DNA of 64,000 nucleotides from Halisarca cf. caerulea (Eukaryota > Porifera > Demospongiae > Chondrillida > Halisarcidae): assembly GCA_963170055.1 (NCBI GenBank), contig CAUJGJ010000040.1:1242301-1306300 (forward strand), in the 5' to 3' direction. The notes beneath the pieces are model-generated. The model ran no database searches, had not been told where the DNA came from, and saw only the letters and a program-made list of their open reading frames with translations. This document shows positions 22,801-34,012 of this stretch, piece by piece (within the stretch, counting starts at the first letter, position 1; each line of letters begins with the position of its first letter). The position numbers were made by a program, and so were the translations under genes.

Positions 22801-25230
22801 CTTCCACACAGAATGTTATTTATCCCGTTTCCAATATTTCTTTGTAAATGCATGAATGGGAATAATATTCAATAATGGACATAATATGATTAATTTTAAT
22901 GAGTGTATTTATACAGGAAAGCCTCTATGATGCATGCAATAATAAAGGATGAAAGGGTTGGAATAATTCCGACGTTACATTACATGACTACGCATTTACA
23001 TGTAGGACATGTCCAGAATTATTATATATTATAGCACTCCTCAGTTTGCATAGTGATGAAATGTTATATGAAGTGGGTTTGAAATATAATCATTAAGTGC
23101 TCCACAAAAGATTACACTTGAGGAGAGGGTACAAGACAATCTGCTTATCGACATTTATATACAAGGAATTCTCTGGTCTCTAGGTACACACACCTTCTGA
23201 GGACTGCCACATGACACTGAGTCTACTACATTTGAGTGATGTGAGTATAAGAGAGTGTACATGTATGGACTACATGAATGTACACACCTTCAATTCAAGT
23301 CTCTCAAGTTAACTGATTGGATTCATGCCTTTGCTTAGCTGGGACTCAACTTCTTAATTTAGGCTATCATGTATGTCTTGCTAGGTACATATGTTAAGCA
23401 ATATGTGAAAGCATGTTTGGAGTCATTGTTTGTCATGTACCGTACGCGCTCTAATTTTCGCAGGCTTAAACTTTCGCGGATGTCACAAATTCGCGATTTT
23501 CGCGTTTTTATTTTCGTGGGTCCCCATCCAGTGCCTCTGTTTTTTTGTTCAAGTTAACTAGTGATAGACCTGAGTAGACCCTAGATCGCAATTAGCACTT
23601 TATAATTCTAAAGATTGCCAAGCCAAACAGGCCGTGAGCGGTTTCTTCCTCTGAAGTGTTGCATATTTCTTTTCTAACAGCATCTACCATGTTTGATGGG
23701 ACAACATGCTCCAAATCTGAAAAGTCTGGACGTTTGCGAACCAAAAACGAACGAATCGGGCGACATTCTTCAATCACCGTCAGGTAGCTACGGGCACATG
23801 CGAATGCAAACGAAGACAAAATAAAGACAGTAGGCAAGCCTACACCTTGTTTCACACCTATATTAGGTATATCATCATGGATCTAAAAAGAATACAACAA
23901 GGCGTCGACAGCTCCGCCCGCGCTGTTCAGCGACAGCCATTTTATATCACTGCGACAGCCATTTTATATCATTGCGCAAGTTTTCAAACTTTTCGCTGAT
24001 TTAAACTTTCGCAGATGGCTTCCAATCCGCGAAAACCGCGAAAGTTTAGGCCCGCGAAAATTAGAGCGCGTATGGTATTATCAAATTCCATATCAATATC
24101 AAATCAGCAATTTCCAGTAACGAGCATTTCTATTCTTCCTATGTATGTATAGTTACTAGTGAAGCCACTTGCCATGGGTATGAAGTTATTTGGAATGCTT
24201 GAAGTCACCATGGAATGTTTTGATTTTGGTCGTTTCAGGCATTTGCCTCAATGATTGCACTAACACAGAGCGCTGTATGTCCCATTTCCAACATTTGTTC
24301 TCAATGGATGAATGTGAATAATATTAATACTCAATTGGACATAAATATAATTAGATGAGTGTATTTATACAGGAAAGCTTCTATGGTGAATGCAATATAT
24401 AGGATGAAAGGATTGGAATAATTCCGACATTCAAACATTCAACATTCAAGAACTTTTATCATAGAATTATCACACCTTCGGTCATGCACAATATGTGCCC
24501 AGTCAATGAGTCAGGTTGTGAACACCACTTGCTGTATATTGGTACATCATGATTGTAAATGTACTTCGAGTTCGACTTTTCAAAAGTACCATGAACAATA
24601 TTGCAGTGATTGTATAGAGATAGTATATAATAATACTATCTATTCAATTCCAGTGATTGAATAGATAGTATATAATAATATTAATATATATAAAGTATGG
24701 TGAAGAGGTGGATAGCAGAAATATCAGATCTCGGCTCTATGTCAACTGAGATGCAAAGTGTCTTGGTTGATGTATGCTCCTTCAATCCAATATTCCGCAC
24801 TCGACCTCTTAACCATACTTCATATAACCAAACAATGTAACATAGAGGTTTAGTACAATCAATTTTGCTGTTATCAGTCCAGGTATCCCTTAAAATTGGT
24901 AGCTACGAGTTGTCCATCAATTTTTCTATGTTTGATGTAAGTCAACAGGTTGTTATGGGATAATCATTATATGAGAACTCACTCTGATATTGATGAGGTA
25001 GTTGTGACATGGGAAGCTGTTTCAGTACAGTGTTAGCATTCATGCAACACAAAATCCTAATTATTGTGGTTGGCAGCTATTCTTCTTAGAGCAATATCGT
25101 AGAGGTTGTACCATTGAGGGAATCTCGTCTCTTCACACTGTAATTGCGAGAAGAATAATCCACCGATCAAGTATATACAGTAGAACTTACTTCATAAGTA
25201 CGTGGATTACTACAAATGAAATGATAGTTC
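22801..25230. other. Repeat-rich spacer without genes
   Basis: Contains a ~155-bp direct repeat pair (22825-22978 and 24283-24437; shared GAGTGTATTTATACAGGAAA and TTGGAATAATTCCGAC), a foldback-family end near 22990-23070 (ACATGTAGGACATGTCCAGA) and a MITE at 23438-24077. A palindromic AT region lies at 24615-24690. A block at about 24990-25110 is repeated in diverged form near 36820-36915. No gene seen. Confidence 0.55.
23438..24077. mobile_element. MITE with long inverted ends rich in TTTCGCGG
   Basis: The left end TACCGTACGCGCTCTAATTT and the inverse of the right end TACCATACGCGCTCTAATTT continue alike through TCGC(A/G)GGC(T/C)TAAACTTTCGCGG, giving about 40 bp with few mismatches. Outer TA on both sides fits a TA duplication. 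Inside, a 45-bp repeat (ACTGCGACAGCCATTTTATA-like) is present twice near 23930-23970. Noncoding. Confidence 0.8.
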
Positions 25231-28200
25231 CAGAGCTAGAAATAACAGCCGGCCATCGGCCATTTTCCGACCAAGTCTTGAAAATGACCGACCCAAAATA
25301 GTATGGGTCGGTCATTTGACCGACCCAAAGATTTCTGTGCAGAAACTCCAGCCAAAAACCTAAGTTTCAGTCGATGGACAACGGATCCTTCATTGCGCAA
25401 TACTTAGTGCGTCACGTGTAACATTGGCGCTGAAATTGTTGACTGGCAAAGCTAACACGTGTCTGTTTTCTGTTTTCTCAAACGTTTCTTTTCTTGTTGC
25501 TGCCAAACGAGTCTACTGTACATTGTTTTTTTCAAAGAATTATCTGGGAGGTGGCCGAGGTAGGTCGATTTGTTAGCCTTTTTGGTGATTTACTGCGAAA
25601 TGATAAGCAGAAGTCTTTCAACGGCACTGTATTCCTTTTCCCATTGACTAGCTGGCTACTGGTATGAAGAGAGGCACTCCTGAAGTGGAAGATGCGCGAT
25701 ATTCTAAGAGGAGATCGATCGCCCATGGAACATTTGTGAAGTGGAGAGGGGAATTCGACAAAGAATTCCAAACTCGTACCTGGCTCAATTGTGCACTCTC
25801 AGAGGGTGTGAACCCCACTGTGGTGGCTCTAAAGTGCAAGATTTGTACTAAATTTGAACATAAACTCGAAACCAGGCGCAACTACAGTGATGCCTACATT
25901 TATGGGGCTGAGTCCATGCGTACAAGTGGAATCCGAGACCACGCTAAATGTGATCAACATGTCTATGCTATGACCTTACACAGGCAGGAACAAGCTAAGT
26001 CAAGTGGGCTTGGTGTAACTTCAGCACCAGTTGTTGAATTGTTAACAAAGATTGACAGGGACACAAAGGATAAACTTCGAATCAAGTTTGATGTGGCAAA
26101 TTTTGTAGCTTTAGAGAAATTGGCATTCAACAAATATGAAAAAATTTGCTCACTACAGGCAAAGCATGGCATCAACATTGGCTCTGCGTATTTGAATGAG
26201 ACAGCTTGTAAAAGTTTCTGCAGTTATATTGCCAAATCAAAAACATTGCAACTAGCGGAACGTGTATCAGAGGCAAAGTTTTTCTCAGTTTTAATAGATG
26301 GAACAACCGATAGTGCCAATGTAGAAGATGAAGCTTTCCTTGTTGTTTGGTGTGACGTCAATGGTACAGATGAAAAAATACACACACGTATGAGCCTAAT
26401 GTCAGTTGCTAGGCCACAAGCTGTAACGGCAGCTGGACTCTTCCAATGCCTTGAAGGTGCTCTAAAGGTCCTGGGCATCTCAGCCATTACAGCAAAAGAC
26501 TGCAAGAGACTGGTGGGCATAGGGTCAGATGGTGCTACTGTTAACATTTCATCACCTGGTGGGCTAAGGGGTCTTGTAGAAAAGGAAGTCAATTGGGTTT
26601 TTTGGATGTGGTGTCTGGCACATAGATTAGAGCTTGCAGTCAAAGATGCCCTAAAAGATTCCGTGTTTGCTGATGTTGATGAAATGCTTCTTCGCATATA
26701 CTACATATATGAGAAGTCCCCCAAAAAATGCAGAGAACTTGAAGAGGTAGCATCAGCTTTGCGCTCATGCTTACATAGTGGAGGTGGAATTAGACCAGTC
26801 AGGGCATCCGGTACACGATGGATTACACACAAAGTCAATGCTATGCGGTGCATTTTGGCAAATTTCGGTGTGTATGTCAGCCATTTGATAAGTTTGGCAC
26901 AGGACAGATCTGTCAAGTCTAGTGATCGGGCCAAACTTCAAGGCTATGTACAAAAGTGGATTAACGCCAAGTACACATTAGGTTGTGCTTTTTTCTTGGA
27001 TCTTCTGAAACCCTGTGTCACAATGTCCAAAGTCATGCAGCAAGATGACCTAGACATTTTACGTGCTTTGACAAGCTTAGTGCGCACTGTTAAAGAGGTA
27101 AAAATGCTCAGTTCAAAGCCTCTTGATGATTGGGAAGTGTACAGTGGCACCTTGAAAGAAATCGAAGATGGAAATGGTTCCTATCAGGAGCAAGCTGTTC
27201 AACGATTAGATGAAGCTAAAGCTTATTTTGTCAGTCACTTCCCAGACCTCTGCAAGCGAGTGTCAGATTGTGTAACGTCTCGACTTCAATGGACGGACTT
27301 ACAATTAATTGAGGATATCATCTTTGTCCTAGCCACTCAGGGTTGGGAAAAGATACTAACAGATTTCTACAATGATGTTGAACAGGATACACTGGTACCA
27401 CTTGAGAGATTGGGTACTCGATTCCAAGAACCATTGAAGGCTGCAGGGGTACAACTCAAAGCTTTGAAGGGAGAATTCAAAGAAGTATTGGAGTATGCCA
27501 ATCAGTATATTTCACTGGCTACTCTAGAATACTCTGCAGTGTGGTGGAGAGTGGTCCATTCCCCGGATGCCGAATCGTGGAGAAATATCACACTGTTGGC
27601 CCAACTCCTTTTTGCCCTGCCAGTGTCCAATGGAAAACTGGAACGTGTTTTCTCTGAGCTCAAAGCCATAAAGGTGGAACGCAGAGCCTCACTTAGCAAT
27701 GAGACACTTAACAACCTATTGGTCATCAACATTGATCCTATCCCTTTTGAAGAGTACAACCCAGATCCTGCCATTCAGATGTGGTGGGATGATAAAGTAA
27801 GACGAACGAACCAGAAAACAAGAAGTGGTAGTATTGGTGGTGAAAGCAGCAATAATCAATCTGAATCTAGTGAGAGCATCATTGAAGGTATCACTTTAGA
27901 CGATTGGGATGAGTGGATCATTCAGACATAGGACAATGACTTCAAACTGCTGTTCTAACACTTAAACAAGAAATTATTTTTGCCTATACAATGTTGTGTT
28001 CAGTGTATAGAATTATAAATGACTGCATATAGCCACAATGCTGCCAGCAACATTTGTAGGTCATCTCTATTACTGTAATACTTTCAGATGTGTGCGTTTA
28101 TTATGTGATAAATGCAAAAATTTGTATGTCTGAGGCAGTTCAGTAATCTATAGCTATATTTTCCAACCTACAGAAATGGCTGACCAAATTTCAAAATGTC

Positions 28201-28264
28201 CTATCAAAACCACATTGGGTCAGCCATTTGTCCTAACAAATGGGAAATGTTATTTATGGCACTG
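25231..28264 (+). mobile_element. hAT-family transposon with intact transposase
   Basis: The ends are inverted with four mismatches: left CAGAGCTAGAAATAACA (25231-25247), right inverse CAGTGCCATAAATAACA (ending 28264). CAG-type tips are usual for hAT. The 8-bp duplication is not clean: 25223-25230 is GATAGTTC and 28265-28272 is AGTTCCTT, sharing only AGTTC out of register. The body encodes one uninterrupted transposase. Confidence 0.8.
25664..27931 (+). CDS. hAT transposase, uninterrupted (ZNF862/KIAA1586-like)
   Basis: A single 755-aa frame from ATG 25664. The N-terminal zinc-finger-like segment has CKIC (about residues 65-68) and DHAKCDQH (about 100), resembling TTF/BED-type fingers of hAT proteins. 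The RNase H-like core has the first aspartate in LIDGTTDS (about 212), the second in GIGSDGATVN (about 289) and the CxxH block WCLAHRLEL (about 317). The C-terminal dimerisation region contains LLFALPVSNGKLERVFSEL (about 648-666) and LNNLLVINID. The tail is acidic and Ser-rich. The enzyme cuts and pastes DNA in the nucleus. No stop or frameshift, so it may be active or recently so; domesticated relatives exist in vertebrates, but the terminal repeats here argue for a plain transposon. Confidence 0.85.
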   Translation: MKRGTPEVEDARYSKRRSIAHGTFVKWRGEFDKEFQTRTWLNCALSEGVNPTVVALKCKICTKFEHKLETRRNYSDAYIYGAESMRTSGIRDHAKCDQHVYAMTLHRQEQAKSSGLGVTSAPVVELLTKIDRDTKDKLRIKFDVANFVALEKLAFNKYEKICSLQAKHGINIGSAYLNETACKSFCSYIAKSKTLQLAERVSEAKFFSVLIDGTTDSANVEDEAFLVVWCDVNGTDEKIHTRMSLMSVARPQAVTAAGLFQCLEGALKVLGISAITAKDCKRLVGIGSDGATVNISSPGGLRGLVEKEVNWVFWMWCLAHRLELAVKDALKDSVFADVDEMLLRIYYIYEKSPKKCRELEEVASALRSCLHSGGGIRPVRASGTRWITHKVNAMRCILANFGVYVSHLISLAQDRSVKSSDRAKLQGYVQKWINAKYTLGCAFFLDLLKPCVTMSKVMQQDDLDILRALTSLVRTVKEVKMLSSKPLDDWEVYSGTLKEIEDGNGSYQEQAVQRLDEAKAYFVSHFPDLCKRVSDCVTSRLQWTDLQLIEDIIFVLATQGWEKILTDFYNDVEQDTLVPLERLGTRFQEPLKAAGVQLKALKGEFKEVLEYANQYISLATLEYSAVWWRVVHSPDAESWRNITLLAQLLFALPVSNGKLERVFSELKAIKVERRASLSNETLNNLLVINIDPIPFEEYNPDPAIQMWWDDKVRRTNQKTRSGSIGGESSNNQSESSESIIEGITLDDWDEWIIQT

Positions 28265-28806
28265 AGTTCCTTCTCGACCTGCTTCATCCATGGCTCAAGG
28301 CTCACCTTGTTTTTTAGTGTCTAGTCTTTCACTGCCTCTATTGGCATTGTACTGCCTTCTATTTCTTTTGGGAGTGAAATGAGGACACTTACTGACATAC
28401 TTTTGAAAAGAATCATGTGCTAGCAACCTGACTAACTTTGATGCATAGTTGATTTCTAACTTGTATTAGGTAAAATCTTGCTATTCCATTTTCAACAAGA
28501 ATCTCTTCCAGCTGACAGCAAAGATGATGAAATAGACGCAGTGTGTTCTGCAGAGATTTGGGTGCTTAGGTAAGCACTGGAGAACAAGGTAGTGAGATGG
28601 GATGATGTTGGTCATCTCTTGAAGGAGACAGTGGAGGGGACATCTTCTTGGATGCTGAGATGCGAAGGACAGCACACACTCATCTTACAGGGATTTCAGC
28701 ACATGCCACAGGCACACGAGTACTGCATGCACACTTGCACATGAGTATTGCATGCACACATGTACATGAGTACTACATGTACACATGCACATGAGTACTA
28801 AATGCA
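28265..28806. other. Spacer ending in a 25-bp minisatellite
   Basis: 28717-28806 contains about 3.5 copies of a 25-bp unit (GAGTACTGCATGCACAC-like, then TTGCACAT). The CACTA-type element starts where the array ends. The rest shows no gene. Confidence 0.6.
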
Positions 28807-28829
28807 CACTGGAAAAACAGATTCTTAAA

Positions 28830-29370
28830 ATTAGTCTGCCCTGGGACTTAAAATAAAACTGAGGATCTATAAGTAAGTATTGGATGCTTATCTTAAGTTG
28901 AGATGATCTTAAAATTATACAACACTCAACATGTATCTTACTTTGAGGTAGAAAAGCTTACTTTAAGATGCCTCCAATACCTTAAGTTGAGACATCCGTT
29001 TCTACATTATACACATGATGTCTAAAATTAAGATTATTGCACACAAGTGTGCTCAAAATAGATGAAGATTCTAACATTAAGATTTTCCTCTTAAAACTAG
29101 ACAGGTGCATTGTCGTACTTTTAGATGCAAGCATCTAATCTTAAGTTTATTGAAGGTATGCTACTTATTTCAAGTTTCATCACATTGATGGTCTTTAAGT
29201 TGGACCATTGGAATAACAAAATTCTCAATTTCAGTCATGGTGAAACTAAAAATTAATACTGAGAATTAATTGTTAAATAATTATTATAAATACAAATGAA
29301 CATTCTTAAAATATACAGTCACATTTCTGATAGAGAATGATATACAATGTCATATTGCAGATCTTATACT
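28830..29370. repeat. Left subterminal motif array of the CACTA-like element
   Basis: Repeated short motifs in both orientations: TCTTAAGTTGAGAT, CCTTAAGTTGAGAC, TACTTTAAGATG, AATCTTAAGTTT and CTAAAATTAAGAT. Such arrays bind element-encoded proteins in plant CACTA elements; binding here is inferred. Confidence 0.65.
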
Positions 29371-29390
29371 ATTATTAGAGCTATACGAGT

Positions 29391-32300
29391 CTAAAGATAA
29401 CCACATAAATCATATTTAGACTTAATATAATACCTATAGGCAATTTTGCTACAGTTAAACAAATAATGGCACTTCAAAGAAGCTGAAAAGAAATACATGT
29501 AGTCTGCAGTCTCTTGGATTTCATAGGCAGCAAAACGCTGTACATACTTCACAGTCCTGCACACCTTAACACCAAAAATGATGTCCTTTGAACCTGACAA
29601 GCATATGACCGCATTCAATCTACCAAACACTGGCAAGTTTTCATGATCATCCTTTTCACTTTTGACCAATAAATAGCACAAGTCAACACGGTACGTTGTA
29701 CCTGCAATGACTGCATGATTATACCTGCAGGAATGAGAGTACATATTATATGAAATAACTAATGGCAGGTATAATAATTCTGTCATGCAGGCAATGTCAT
29801 GTATATATACATATGTGCGTGCATGCATGCCATGCATATACCTCTGGACTTTGGTTGTTGGTGGTGAAGTTACTCCAACTGAGCATAGCAATTCAGTCAG
29901 ATCATCATGATGTAGTAAGTCTTCAATGCAACACGATACACCTGAAATGATCATGCATGCACATGCAATATTAATACCATATGGGCCTCCCATGGTTCAT
30001 GTATGTACCAACAGTTACTGCGCGTAAACAGTTACCATGTCATTAATATATAATTGATTCAGAAAGTTATCTGAACTTACATTGGGCTCCAGGGACTGTG
30101 CAAATCTTGGAGAAAAAATCACTGCAGTGGATGTTGTATGCTGTGAGACACTGATTATTTATAGTTAATGTTTTTAGCAAGTTTTTGAAGCTTGTCCTGC
30201 GACAAACTTGCTTGAACTGGCGATGTTTTGCCTCAAACCGCATGCTCCACACTCATATCATTGGTCCAAATCTATACACAGGAATAACCATGCATGCATT
30301 ATAATCTTGATGATTAATTCTACTGTTAGCATGTATGTCAATGTACATGCAAATAAATGATACCAAACAGCTAGTACGTATACAACTTATAAATATACTA
30401 GCCTTTTCAACAGGGTAGGGCAGTGAACCAAATAATGCACTTTGGGTGGTAGATTCAAAGAGGGATAAAGCTTTTTGAGAGTGGTGAGGTAGTCTTGCAC
30501 AATTAGACGTAAAAAAGCTGGTCGGTCTGTAGTGACTGCATCTGTGCACAAAATGCTGGCAATGTCTTGCAACAGCAGATAACATCTGAGATGTTCATTA
30601 TCCTCACTGATACAGTCTCCAACAAGAAAAGGCAGTACATGAAATAGCTGCCAAGATTCATGAGCTATATAATAATAGTATGTATACAAAGTCAATGAAT
30701 TTAAGTGTGAGAACATATTACTGACCGATAATAAAAATATTGTGGATCATGCATGATGTGCATGGCATTGCATGTATGTGTATATAAAGAGCACATGGGA
30801 TATAATATGCATGGGAATGATTAACTATACTGTACATACACACCTGTTTGTCCGAGAATCCCTTTCTTGAGACTAGCTGCAGTAAGCCCATGGGGCTTGT
30901 CCTCAAAGTACGCATATGGAAATCTAGCTAAGGCATTGTTAAAATCAGCCAGAGTAATAGCCTAAATTTTGGGTATTTGCATGGGTAATACATAAAAATA
31001 GTATAATAATTGTATGAAAAATGCAAATTTCAACTCATTGACAATAACTCACTTTGAGATCATCAATCAAATAGTTGAGAAACAACCTGACCTGAAGATG
31101 GAATAATCCTTCAAATAGCACATGCATAATATCCTGAGGTAGTTGAGTGGTGATGTAAAAGTCAGGCAAATCACCCAGGATGCTCTTTCTGTTAACTCCA
31201 TAAACCTTTGAGAAGTGTTGCTTCTCCTCTGAGCTAATGCCTGGCCTTTCAACATAGCTACATTGTGTCAAATGCAATTGCAAAGTTCTTAGCACAAATT
31301 CTTCTTCAGTAAACTGTAAATTCATAGAAAAAAACAACTTAATAAAGTAACAGTCTATAATATTATCAATATATACCCACTGCATGTGTCCCATGCATGT
31401 ATAAGAAATGTCACATAACTGACGAACCTTTTCGTGAATTTGAGTGTTATTTGCCATACAATGCCTGCACTTCTTCAATGCAAATCCCACTCCTTCTTTG
31501 AAGCCTCCAACCAAGGAAACAGCAGGTGTATCTCCAACCACACACAGAAGGGCCCCATGCATAATATGTGTCTTCCCACTTATATTGAATGGATGCCCAT
31601 CCTGCTGCATGGATATATAGTGCATGAGATATACTTTTGTATGCAGTATAATGTATATAGGATGGGTTTTATATAAGTGCTAGATTGAGATTGCTATATA
31701 TAGCTAATTGCAATTAGCAGAAATAATAAGAACGCATTATAACCAACCATAGCCTGGCCTGTGTGTATATATTGGGAACGCAATTCAGTATTGAAAAAGC
31801 AATCTAGTGTATACGTTCCCTGAAATGCAGTTGTTGCAATACACAATTAAAACCCATCCTATTATGTATGTTATATATATATACATACAGTGAAACCTCT
31901 CTACAGCAGACACTTTGGTACCTGAAAAAAACAGTTTCTTGTACATGCAGCTATATAGAGGTTATTCTATATGCATGCATGCATGCACGGACCCACAACT
32001 CTTGTGCATGGGTCCATGCATGCATCATGCAGATATATATATATATAATATAATATAGTATTACATTGTATCAAAATATAATATACTTAATATATGTATG
32101 CTGCCAAACTATATTACGTATACTGATACAGTCACCTTCTGAAGCTTGTGGATGTCTGTCACAAGTGGACGCAAGATCTCATCAATGGAGTACACATCAA
32201 GCATGGTGTATGGGAAAAGGCATACAAGGTGAACTGCCTCCAATCTTGACCGAAGAGCGGGATCAATGTTCCCCAAACTGAAGTAAATTGCACCTAATGC

Positions 32301-33944
32301 ATGTTGTTGTCAATACAAAAAAATATATGGTGTAGTACACAATGCCATGTGTAATAAGATGTCTTCTGCAAATCGAGTACATACCAAGCTTATGCTTTCG
32401 GCTTGTTGGTGCCATCGGATTTACTGCTGTAAATTCATCATAGTAGACTATGATTTGGAGGGCATTTGGATGGGCCTTAAAGAGTGGATGATTTACGAAC
32501 AGGCTACCATCACATATATCATGCATGACACTGCTTTCAGAGGAATGTGGCCCAGATAGAACCTGAGTATACACAATAAAGTGGACCAGTAAAACCACCA
32601 TTAAAAAACTACAGAAGAAACTGCTAAATGACACATGAAAAGAACATGCAGTCTATATACAGTAAAATCTCGATAATTAGAACCATGATAATTAGAATAT
32701 CTGGCTTAATTCAAACATTGATGAATGTACGGTTTCTAATGTAGGGAGTACATATGTGGTTTGTTTAGTTAGAACTTATGGATAATTAGAACATTTTTAC
32801 CGGAAAATCAAGGCTCTAATTAAAGAGATTTCACTGTATAATACATATAGCTATATATAGATATACATACCTGATCATAAACAAGTGGATGTGACAGAAG
32901 TGCTTGAATGGATTCCAAAATAGGCACATAATAGAAACCATCGCCACTGACAACGTGACCTGGAATTTCATACCATACGGGTGCCTGTATACAATACAAT
33001 TTGCATGTAGTATTTACCATACATTATATGCAGTAACATATACTGTATACTCACAACATAAGGATAATGCCGTTTAATATATGAGTGTTGCAGGTATGGT
33101 GATTTGACACATTCAAGTGCTTCCACCCATGTATGATCCAAAGCTGTTGTCAGATTGCCAAATCCCTTGCATGCATGGCATTCACTACCAGTAGTGGTCA
33201 AGGCTTTCTGCTGGCATGTTAGAAAGTGGGTGTGTAGTGACATACACATGCGTAACACATCTCCCAACGCTGACTCCGAGATGCGATGTACTTGACGTAA
33301 TTTCACCAGCCAGCCCATTGCTAAGTCAGAAACTTCTTGGAGGAGGGGGTCCTCCGCAATAACCTCCATGGTATTGGAAGATTCACTGCCATCAGGGTCT
33401 ACAATTAGGGCTATAGGGTGCAACCATGATGGGAATGAGTGATGCATAAATGACACAAATGAATAAGCACAGAAAATGCACCTTCACAGCTGTCTTCCTC
33501 AAAATCCACACCTACATGAGTATCCTCATCAATGTCACTACCGTAATAACTGGGTACATTATCTGAATCACCACCTTTGGTTGAAACAACTTCACTAAAG
33601 TCATTGTTCTCATCATTGACACAATCATCACCATCATCATCTGCCTCAGAACAATCACGAACAATCATATGAAATCTCTTCCTCTTACTGGGATGATACT
33701 GGTCACTATGTTGTTGCCGAACATGCCAGTACCAAGTTACAGCGTTGTTGAAAACTCCCTGGCATTGATCGACTCCACAAAGGATCGTTTCAGAGCTATG
33801 GACGCCCCTCATGTGGGAAACAAGCTCAAATAGTGTTGTATATTGTGAACTACAATCTGCTTTGGAACGGCACTGCCAAACATTCCTGGGATATTGAGGT
33901 TCGCTTCCAAAGTGCCCTCCACTCGAATGACCGAAGGCGGACAT
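29391..33944 (-). pseudogene. CMC (CACTA-like) transposase, 12 exons, one in-frame stop
   Basis: Read on the - strand, exons are about 33944-33482, 33398-33055, 32988-32869, 32564-32385, 32295-32134, 31604-31428, 31315-31055, 30962-30845, 30664-30408, 30267-30081, 29941-29842 and 29724-29391. Exon 1 has two C2H2-like fingers (CSSQYTTLFELVSHMRGVH and CGVDQCQGVFNNAVTWYWH), then an acidic stretch. Later exons carry catalytic-type motifs: IIVYYDEFTAVN with YFSLGNI, LLCVVGDTPAVSLVGGF with KCRHC, and LPQDIMHVLFEGL. GPMI-stop-VWSMRFEAKHRQF follows. The stop is TGA at 30253-30255, and the intron before it lacks a clean GT donor in the needed phase. The family moves DNA by cut and paste. The CMC label rests on motif order plus the CACTG ends; exact exon ends 3-9 are approximate. 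Confidence 0.72.
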
Positions 33945-34012
33945 ATTTTATCATGTGATACACTTGGAGAATGCCATTGGTCAAATTGAATTATGCGCGG
34001 GATTCTCCAGAT

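Noticed and set aside
26224..27150. - strand open frames under the hAT gene
   Set aside because: Shadows of the 755-aa hAT transposase, with no domain features of their own.
28717..28806. The 25-bp minisatellite as a CRISPR-like array
   Set aside because: Units are contiguous without spacers, few in number and in eukaryotic context.
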